NCBI GenBank assembly: GCA_024180945.1
Contig: JAKSGN010000016.1
Location: forward strand, 558,001-622,000
From: Macrophomina tecta
Taxonomy: Eukaryota > Ascomycota > Dothideomycetes > Botryosphaeriales > Botryosphaeriaceae
Direction: 5' to 3'
Length of the DNA stretch: 64,000 nucleotides
The notes beneath the pieces were generated by a model. It worked only from the letters and a program-made list of their open reading frames with translations, did not search any database and was not told the origin of the DNA. Shown here one piece after another: positions 56,845-64,000 of this stretch. The stretch's first letter is position 1; each line of letters begins with the position of its first letter. Made by a program: the position numbers and the translations under genes.

Positions 56845-57561
56845 AAACAGTAGGATTAAGAACTAAACAAGAATTTACGGGCTTCGAAGAATACGGAGAT
56901 CGTATACTAGCTATAGGCTCGCCGGTAGAATCGGTAGACTTAGCCTTCTATAGCGTAGCAGGCCCCACTAACTCGTAATATAGCCGTTTTAATGCGGACG
57001 GACCCTTAGAATTCTTAGGGTTAGATAGCTTTCTAGTAGCTAAGATAGTCTCTAACGCTTTCTAATTCTTCTCTTTTAGCTCGTTAATATTAATAGTACT
57101 ATATTCTCGCTTAAGTACCGTTAAATCTCTTTCTTCGAGTAACTTACGCTACTTTCGCAAGCGACTTAGTTTAGCTAAGGCTAGCTAAATACGCTACTTA
57201 GCGCGACGTTATAGTTTCTTTAACTCTTTTAAAGAAGTCTATAGCTTATTATAAGCCGACTCTTTCTCGGCACGAATCCGCTTTTATTAACGATGTAATC
57301 GGTTTACTAGGAAAGATTAATAAGAAAAAGTAAAGAAAGAAAGGACTTACTAGCTCCTATAGTTACTCGCTAAGTATTATATATACTAAGCCCACAAGAA
57401 ATGCACTCGCTATAACGAGATAAGTAAGGCTTAACTCTATAAACGCGGTTATTTAGAAGATACTTAAAATAGGAACGAACGACTGGCGTAAAGTAACGGG
57501 CGGAGGATGCTAAGCCTTCGTAATACGTTATTTTATTACGATAACGCTTAACCCCGGCCAT
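56765..57561 (-). pseudogene. Antisense gene of G2b (aORF), best preserved family G copy
   Basis: ATG 57559-57561 (MAGVKRYRNK). The first 63 codons are uninterrupted (KITYYEGLASSARYF..., CISCGLS), then one TAG. Intron 57307-57350 (44 nt) with donor GTAAGT and acceptor TCCTAG, phase 1. Exon 2: INRLHR, RIRAEKESAYNKL, SLKELKKL, LAKLSRLRK, LLEERDLTVLKREYSTININ, then KLSNPKNSKGPSALKRLYYE and a GLGSGDRIL tail to the TAA at 56765-56767. About 251 codons. It overlaps pol by 80 bp. No family recognised. Confidence 0.72.
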
Positions 57562-57626
57562 GTTGGTACTTATAGGAGAAGGACGAGAAGAACTCTAAGA
57601 CTAATAGAAATACGGTAGCACGGAAG

Positions 57627-57662
57627 AATCTTCGGGCCGAAGATTCTTAAAGGGGGGGATAG
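57627..57662 (+). promoter_or_regulatory. G2b palindrome and polypurine tract
   Basis: AATCTTCGGGCCGAAGATT (57627-57645; the stem extends outward by two bases), then AAAGGGGGGGATAG next to the LTR. 66 bp upstream of the antisense ATG. Confidence 0.75.
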
Positions 57663-58115
57663 TATTACGGCGTAGCCTTTATAGGACCTGGGACAGATAG
57701 GGGAAAGAAATAAGTGGGGCGTAGATAAGTGCTGCGAAAGGTCTACTAGAAAAGACGGGGGTTACGTAATATTCTACTAGTTTATTAGTTTATAAGGGCT
57801 TAGTAGAATAAACTCTCGAATACTAGTTTAGATAGTTTAGACTACCTATAGAGATAAACTTTATAAATACTAGATTATATATACTTTTCTACTTATATAT
57901 AAACTATACTTCTTAGATAGCTTTAACCTTCGTGGTTAACTTTAATAATAGAATTTAGACTCTATTAGTAATACGACCTTTATATGTAGTGCTTAGTCTC
58001 GTTACGTATTTAACTTACTCTTACCCTTTTCTTATACCTACTTAAGAAAATTCTTTAATAGGTTTTCTTTCTCTTTAGTATTTGGATTCTTAGAGGTAGA
58101 GGCCCGCTTATTACA
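57663..58115 (+). repeat. G2b 3' LTR
   Basis: 453 bp, TATTACGGCGTAGCC...CGCTTATTACA, followed by TSD CTAGA. Confidence 0.94.
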
Positions 58116-58120
58116 CTAGA

Positions 58121-60130
58121 TTAGACTTACCCGGCTTATATTTAATATTAAAATTAAATTTAGCTAAGACTTCGATATATTAAGCCTATTAAGCCGTGAG
58201 GCTCTTAGTTATTATAGAATAATATAGATTATTATAATTAGATAATACCTATACCAATATTTATACGTATACTAGGTAAGGCCTCTAATACTTAAAGTAC
58301 TATACGATAGCATAGAGTTTTTTATTGTAGGTATTATACTATATTTTAGCGCTAGTAAACTTATAGCTAAAATATATAATGGGGTACTAGTAGCGCTAAT
58401 TATCCTTTCTATCTAGCGGTTAGAGGAGGATACCGCCATAGATATAGTTCGATATATTAGTAATTAGTATAACTAGAAGATTCGGGTTATAGTACTATAG
58501 TATAGAAGCCTACATAAAGTATACTTTTAGCCTACTAAACGCTTATTTTACCCCTATGGGCCACTTCTAGGGCTTATACTATTTAGTTAGCTTCTTTTTC
58601 GATACTCGTTTAGCTTCTAGATTAGAATTCTAGGCTGCTTCTTTTAATAAGCTTATTAGCGGCTAAACCACCGTAGAGTAATTTTATATAAAGCGCCTAT
58701 AAAAATTAGTGAAACCTAGAAAAACCTAAATATTATAGTAGCTTTATAGCTCCGGCTAGTTCTTAATAGCTTTAACTCTTATGTGGTCTATAACAACCCC
58801 CTAGGGGGTAACGATAAAGCCTAGGAACTCGATGTGCTTTATATAAAAGCTATATTTAGATGGTTTTACGTAGAGGTTCCAATTACATAATCTTTAGAGA
58901 ATATATTTAACGTACTCGGTGTATTAAGACTTATCTGCTAAGTATATAAGTATATTATCTAAGTAGACTACGTAAATTATATCCACTAGGCCTTCTAGGG
59001 CTCGGTAGATATATAACTAGAAGATTACGGGGGCGTTAGTTAAGCTAAATAGTATAACTAGATACTTATAATGCCCATAATACGTCTTAAATACTATTTT
59101 CCACTTATTACCTTCCTTTATACGGATTCGGTAATAAGTATCGCGTAGGTCTAGTTTAGTAAAGATTTCTACGGTACTTAGGCAGTCTAGTAGCTCGCCT
59201 ACTAGTAGTATAGAATAGCTATTTTTAACCGTAACCTTATTTAGGCCCCTATAATCCACGTATAACCGTATAGTACTATCTACCTTAGGGGTAAAGAGAA
59301 TAGGCGCGCCCGTAGACGACTTACTATACCTAATTTACCCCTATTCCAAGGCCTTATTAATGTATTCCCTAAGGATCTATAGTTCAGATTAGAAAAGTCT
59401 ATATAGGGGCATTAACGGTGACTTAGAACCTATAATAAGATTAATAGTATAATCGAACTTAGTATATTACGGTAGCTTAGTAGCTTATTTATCTAAAAAT
59501 ATATCTAAGTACTCTCTATAAGTATTTAGAATCTCGTTACGGACCTTCTTAGCTATTTTAGCTAGTAGTACGTCTACTAAACTGGCGAGTTCCTTATATA
59601 GTTCGCATGCTTTTTAGATGCAGGAGTATAGCCCCCGTAGATAGAAGAGAGTTTAGTTAGGTAGAAGTTCTTTTAAATTTCGATTATTCCTGCCCTACTT
59701 CTTATATACATTTAGTATACTTTCCGCCTATGAGAGGGCTATAAAAGAGTTAAAGTTATTTCTTTAACTTTCTAGATTACCCGTAGGCGAGAGCTAGTAG
59801 TCGGACGGCTAGAGAAAGTAAATAGACTTTTCTAGTTCTAAGGTCTAGAATAATTTAGTAGCGCTTACTAGATATATACGCTCTAGCGAGTTTATACTCT
59901 AGTAAAATATTCCTCTTCTAAAATCGATAACCGGCCCAGTAGCCCTAAGCTAGGGTATACCGAGTATAGTATCGTAGCCTATAAACGAGTTACTCTAGTA
60001 AGGTTAGGGTTCGATAGTGCGCGTAGCGTCCCCCGAGTCACACGTAGTAATCCCTATATAATAAGAGTTATATAACGTAATGGTAGTATTATTAAGAAGG
60101 CGGGTAGACGGCCTAGCACTAGCTTATATA
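58121..60130 (-). pseudogene. D pol, first half: protease and RT
   Basis: Protease about 59930-60120, with FIGYDTILGIPQLRATGPVIDF-type sequence, as in Ty3 protease C-termini. RT has an 80-codon uninterrupted stretch (59017-59259) with MDYRGLNKVTVKNSYSI and FTKLDLRDTYYRIRI. VYLDNILIY follows near 58960, with one catalytic Asp now Asn. The frame runs to the G2b junction, where RNase H begins. The longest RIP-free RT stretch in the window. Confidence 0.85.
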
Positions 60131-61568
60131 TTTTATAAGTCGCTCTACGCATTTAAGAGATATAAGGTTTAGGTCGTAACTATAATCTATTAATACTCGA
60201 ATTTTAGTAGGACCGGATAGGGTTTCTATCGAAGTAATAATTTCTATACATTTTAAACTACCTCCTATTTAAGGCCCTAACTATAAAAAAAAGAGAAAAG
60301 TGATTAAGGCTTCTCTTTTTCTAAGTCTTACTTACCTTTATAGTTTGCCTAGTTAGCGTGGCCTTTAGCCTACTTTTCGCCTATGTTCAGGGTGCTAGAC
60401 CTATGCGAATCGCCTACATTTTTTAGAAAAGCTAAAGCTTTAGATCTTTAGTCCCCTTTAGCCTTCTTACTATTCCTAAAACCCTTATAGGGGCCGTTAC
60501 ATCCTAGGCTAGGAATAGTAAAAGGGCACTTAGTTCTCTATAACTACTACTTATTCTCGCCCTTTTTATAGGGCCTTATTACCTCTAGCGTTTACTTAAC
60601 GCGTTAAATTTTAGCTACTAAATCCTCTTCTACCTATACTCTAGTAAGAAAGGACTGACGCACGAGCTCTGTACGTATAGATAGTAGAAGCCGGGAGTAA
60701 ATCTAATTAATATAGTAATCTACGTTCTAAATTTAATACGTAAATTTGTCCTTATATGTCTTTATTTAGGCGTAGAATTTTATAAACTTCTAGCCCTTCT
60801 TTATTACTGTAGTATAATAACTAATAGCATTATTAAGGTGGTAAATGATAGAGTTACAAATATAATCCTATACTAATATCTTAAACTTCTACTAGAGTAG
60901 TGCTAGTTTCTTCTAGTTTATTAGACGTCTTTGGACGTGCTAGAAGAGAATCTTATATTTAGATAGCTTTTTAGTAGCCTAGAGGGTTCTTCTAAGATAA
61001 TTCTTATCCGCCTGGTATATGCCGAAATGTATCTCTACCATATTCGTTTATAAGTCATATAAGCCCTAAGTAAGGCCTTTAAGTTTTAGAGGTAAGTTTT
61101 TTACAAGAAGGTCGAGTCGTTTTTCGCTATCGTCTACTTTACTTTCCGTATGCATTTTATCTACGTTTAGTATAGAAATAGTAGGTAGTTCACTATTAAG
61201 GGCCGCTTATAGCTATTATAGAACCTTAATGCGGTTAAGGCATTCTAGGAGCTTGGCTTCTAGTATGTCTTTCGTAGGTACGCTACGTAAGCATTATAGT
61301 TCGTTAATAGCTATAGGCGCCTCTAGTTCGGCCGCGTCGCCTATTAGGTATTTAATGCCCTAGGCGCTTCTATTGACGATTAGTATTTAATAGTCTTCGG
61401 GGGTTAATAAGCCTATTTCTATTCGTTCACCTCGAGTATTCGAACGGCTTTATTAGCCCCTTGTTTTTATTATCGTAAAATCATTCTTTTCGTTAAAATT
61501 ATTAGAATTATTATATATAGCCCTTTAAGGCCGGCTGCTTTTTCGAAAGAAATTAAGAAGGATTTAAT
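60131..61568 (-). pseudogene. D gag remnant and leader
   Basis: About 1.4 kb with RIP stops. The zinc-knuckle area near 60310-60380 is degraded (AKGHANxANYKGK). A helical gag core lies about 60600-61200. I could not fix the start; the leader next to the 5' LTR is about 61500-61568. Confidence 0.55.
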
Positions 61569-61761
61569 TATAAGTAAATAGGCTAGTTATAAGTAGAAAG
61601 CCTTTAGAAGAGTCGTATATTCTTAGATACGAATTCTTAGTAGTATAGGATTTACTCCTTAGTGGCATTATATACTGGGGACCCGTGCGTAGCACGTGAT
61701 AAGCACGTAGAACGCATGGTATAAGCACCCTAAGGGTATACTAGAGTCTATTATTCTAATA
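61569..61761 (-). repeat. D 5' LTR
   Basis: 193 bp, TATAAGTAAATAGG...TATTCTAATA, followed by TSD TAAAG (61762-61766). Confidence 0.93.
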
Positions 61762-62199
61762 TAAAGGCTGCATCATAACCGCATACTTAGAGGTTAGAAA
61801 GAAGATTAAGATGCTCTACGAATACCGGAAAGATTTTATATAAAAGAGGCTTTAGTCGTCGATCTTAAAGATTAATCTTATAGTTAATATATAGTTATCT
61901 TCTAATAGGCTTCTTCTACTTAGAATCTACGCCTATTATATTATAGAAGGCGAAACCGAAGTATCTAGACTTCTTATTAGTCTTCGCACGATTTCTAATT
62001 ATGCTAGAGAGGAGTAATTTAAGGCTCTTAAACTAATTCTCAAAGACTTCGGCATTATTTAAAAGATTAGGTTTATTATTAGTAATAATATAAGCTTAAA
62101 TAATACTCTTTATTCTACGATTAGTAGCTCTCTTAAAGAATAAGATGTTCCTTAGAATATATTTACTTATCGTATATATTGCATTGGCTATATAATTAA

Positions 62200-63161
62200 G
62201 GGGTAAATTCGAAATCTATACCTTAGAGGGTTAAATTTACTAAACCTATATACCCGCTCTGAATTTATACCTTCGATGTGCCACTATATTAGTACGATGG
62301 TATAAATAGACGCTTTACCTTATTATATTCTCGCTTGTTTGGCGCCCATTGTATAGATAGGGATTTCTACACCTAATTTAAGCGATAAGGTTGTAAACTT
62401 AAGGCTTAAGAGCCTTAAGTAAGAGATTTACGTTCTCTAATCATCCTTAATACTATGTACGCGGCGTCTACGGACGCTAGTATTATCACCATTATCTAGT
62501 ATATAGATAATACCTACTTCTACTTTCTTGCTAGCGTATATACCTGCGCCTATACCTGCACCTATACTAAGGCGTATACTAAGGCGCACATCGGAGCCCT
62601 CGTAAGGGCTATAGCGTAGAAGTAAACGCGCTAGGCCGATAGTCGACTACGTAGCGCTCGCAGGTAAGCGTCCTAGGATAATTAGATAAGGATAATTAAC
62701 AAAGCTGTATGGATTTGGATTAGCAAAAATTAAGAGTAGTGTGGGTTTAGATTAGGGTAGTTAATAGAGATGTGGATTTGGTCTAAGCTTATTTAGATAT
62801 ATGGATTTAGATTTTAGACTATTCTGCTAAGAAATAAGGGAGACTTATAATCTCAGACTTTTATATGTATGTCTAACGAGGGTACAACGCGCCTTATTAT
62901 ATTATAGAATGTGTTTAGACGCTAGCGCGCGCAGAGCGGGGGGTAAATATTAATACCGTACTAAGATATACGATAGGGCGGCGATTCTATAAGTAGTAGC
63001 GGCGTATATGAGGCGACCCTAGTCTGCGCTCGGCCGCTAAGAAATTAGCGGTACTAAGTAATAACGCACGGCCGTGGCCTATCTACGGAGGTGTGGATTT
63101 AGAGCGAATATATAGATTTAGTAAATTTAACCCTCTAAGGTGTGGATTTTGAATTTACTTC
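62200..63161. mobile_element. Non-autonomous Mutator-like element (962 bp)
   Basis: Long terminal inverted repeats of about 85 bp (62200-62284 and 63073-63161), beginning G[GG/AA]GTAAATTC and sharing CCTTAGAGGGTTAAATTTAC. 9-bp TSD TATAATTAA (62191-62199, 63162-63170), the size typical of Mutator. The inside has no transposase. It has GC-rich blocks and several copies of TGTGGATTT-like sequence (about 62708-62820). Removing it restores the hAT-2 frame. Confidence 0.88.
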
Positions 63162-64000
63162 TATAATTAATTTAGCCGTTTAGGTATTCCTCTTCCACAA
63201 TTTCATGCAGGTGGAGGAGTTGGACTTATTCGAAGAGTAGGAGATTATCGCGAGAGATGGCCTAGTTGGAGCTACCGAAGCCTTACGGTAGTTATTTCGA
63301 GTTATAGGTTTCCTAGGTAAGCTTTATAACATCGTTGTCTTCGTGCAAGTATTAAGCGGCCGCACTTAGGCCTTTATAGACCTAGTAGGAAGGTTAATTC
63401 CACTAGATAACCGTATAAGATAGAATAGCTGGACTAGCATATGCGATATTGCACTTAAGTATAAAAGCAAGATTAACGAGTTCTATAAAGCCTATTAGGC
63501 GGACCTAAAGAATGACTTCCTATCTCCCCTAGGCTAGTAAAAGATTCGTACTATCTAGACGTTTCTAGGGCCGTTTTAGGAGGCAACTCTATACTGCTAA
63601 GGATATAAGGCGACAATCGACTTTGTGCTCTTTACTATAGATGTGCTGATTAGGTACCTAGAATCGGCGCTCGATAAGATTAAAGACGATAAGGAGCTCT
63701 GTTCTTAAATTACTAGTAGCTAGGAGACTCTCGATAAGTATTATAGTAAGACAGATGACTTACCTCTCTATGCCGCTGGTATCATACTTCATCCAAACCG
63801 CCGTACGAAGTATATCTAAAGCAACTAGAAAGCATCCTAGCAAAAAACGGCCATTAATAGCGTCAGAAAGCTTTGGCGGGGCTACCGGGATAGCACACAC
63901 CTTCCTGTAATACCATCATACGAAGTCGAAGCGAGTCAAGAGACTCAAAAGCCAGTCTCCGCATTCCGTAAGATTGCACGAGACCTGGAGGGGTACTCTC

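Larger units (their letters stand above)
41098..58115 (+). mobile_element. Chromovirus copy G2b (family G), hosting copy B
   Basis: LTRs 41098-41550 and 57663-58115 (453 bp each), TSD CTAGA (41093-41097, 58116-58120) inside D pol. Without B and its 5-bp duplication it is 7839 bp. Colinear with G2a except for B in gag, and without the 193-bp solo LTR. RIPed throughout, including both LTRs. Confidence 0.95.
37567..61761 (-). mobile_element. Ty3/gypsy element D, full length, hosting G2b
   Basis: 193-bp LTRs at 37567-37759 and 61569-61761 with TSD TAAAG (37562-37566, 61762-61766) inside the hAT-2 gene. Without G2b and its 5-bp duplication it is 7172 bp. Minus strand: gag, protease, RT, [G2b], RNase H, integrase, a region with an antisense frame, polypurine tract (AAGGGGGTAG on the minus strand), 3' LTR. 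Its LTR and pol differ from families A and G. Confidence 0.92.
37062..64000 (+). pseudogene. hAT-2 transposase, RIP-mutated, in three blocks, cut by window end
   Basis: Blocks 37062-37566, 61767-62199 and 63171-64000 join in one frame once D (TSD TAAAG) and the MULE-like element (TSD TATAATTAA) are removed. ATG at 37062 (MDNELNSSF). A BED-like finger has its Cys lost (FYYKYYTNDY). Core: IISNNISLNNT, then RIYCIGYI/INLAVxVFLF across the MULE, FLGKLYNIVVFV, RLIPLDNRIRxNSW and YAAGIILHPNRRTKYI. These match the hAT-1 motifs GPLGKLHNIV, NATRWNS and IVLHPGF. The stops are TAG/TAA. The hATC domain lies past the window end. Confidence 0.88.

Overview
This window looks like repeat-dense heterochromatin of a filamentous ascomycete (Pezizomycotina). 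I found no convincing host gene in 64 kb; almost every base belongs to a transposable element. The taxonomic call rests on repeat-induced point mutation (RIP). Most elements have had CpA/TpG changed to TpA. CpG is largely kept, TA and CTAG are everywhere, and the reading frames are broken mainly by TAG/TAA where related proteins carry Gln or Trp. I cannot name a genus.

Layout by target-site duplications (TSDs), left cluster. A Ty3/chromovirus of 'family A' (A1, 1-4509) and a second copy (A2, 5388-19501, minus strand) both sit in a Ty1/copia element (C1, 4510-22107). C1 itself split a 'family G' chromovirus (G2d, to 23180). A second copia (Ci, 5666-11505) is inserted inside the left LTR of A2. 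Centre: an inverted-repeat (foldback) element, 23181 to about 36400, was hit by G2d, by a family G solo LTR (23235-24984) that holds a 5'-truncated LINE, and by a nearly intact hAT transposon (hAT-1, 25479-36330). hAT-1 holds chromovirus G2a (25809-33774), which holds a 193-bp solo LTR. Right: a second, RIP-mutated hAT (hAT-2, from about 37000 to beyond the end) contains Ty3 element D (37567-61761). D contains chromovirus G2b (41098-58115), G2b contains family A copy B (42215-51388), and B contains an un-RIPed family A solo LTR (49140-49918). A 962-bp Mutator-like non-autonomous element (62200-63161) also interrupts hAT-2.

The main candidate for a new system lies in the chromoviruses. All five copies with an intact 3' region (A1, A2, B, G2a, G2b) carry an extra gene on the strand opposite to gag-pol, between the chromodomain and the 3' LTR. 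In each copy the ATG lies 63-70 bp from a palindrome next to the polypurine tract. Exon 2 starts in phase 1 after an intron acceptor. A coiled-coil-like region and an NPK motif follow. The stop codon overlaps the end of pol tail-to-tail by 74 bp (family A) or 80 bp (family G). Element D, a different lineage, also shows an intron-containing antisense frame in the same place.

RIP is very uneven. Full-length elements are heavily mutated, while short solo LTRs, the LINE fragment and hAT-1 are almost untouched. This fits either a length or copy-number threshold for RIP, or insertion after RIP stopped acting here.
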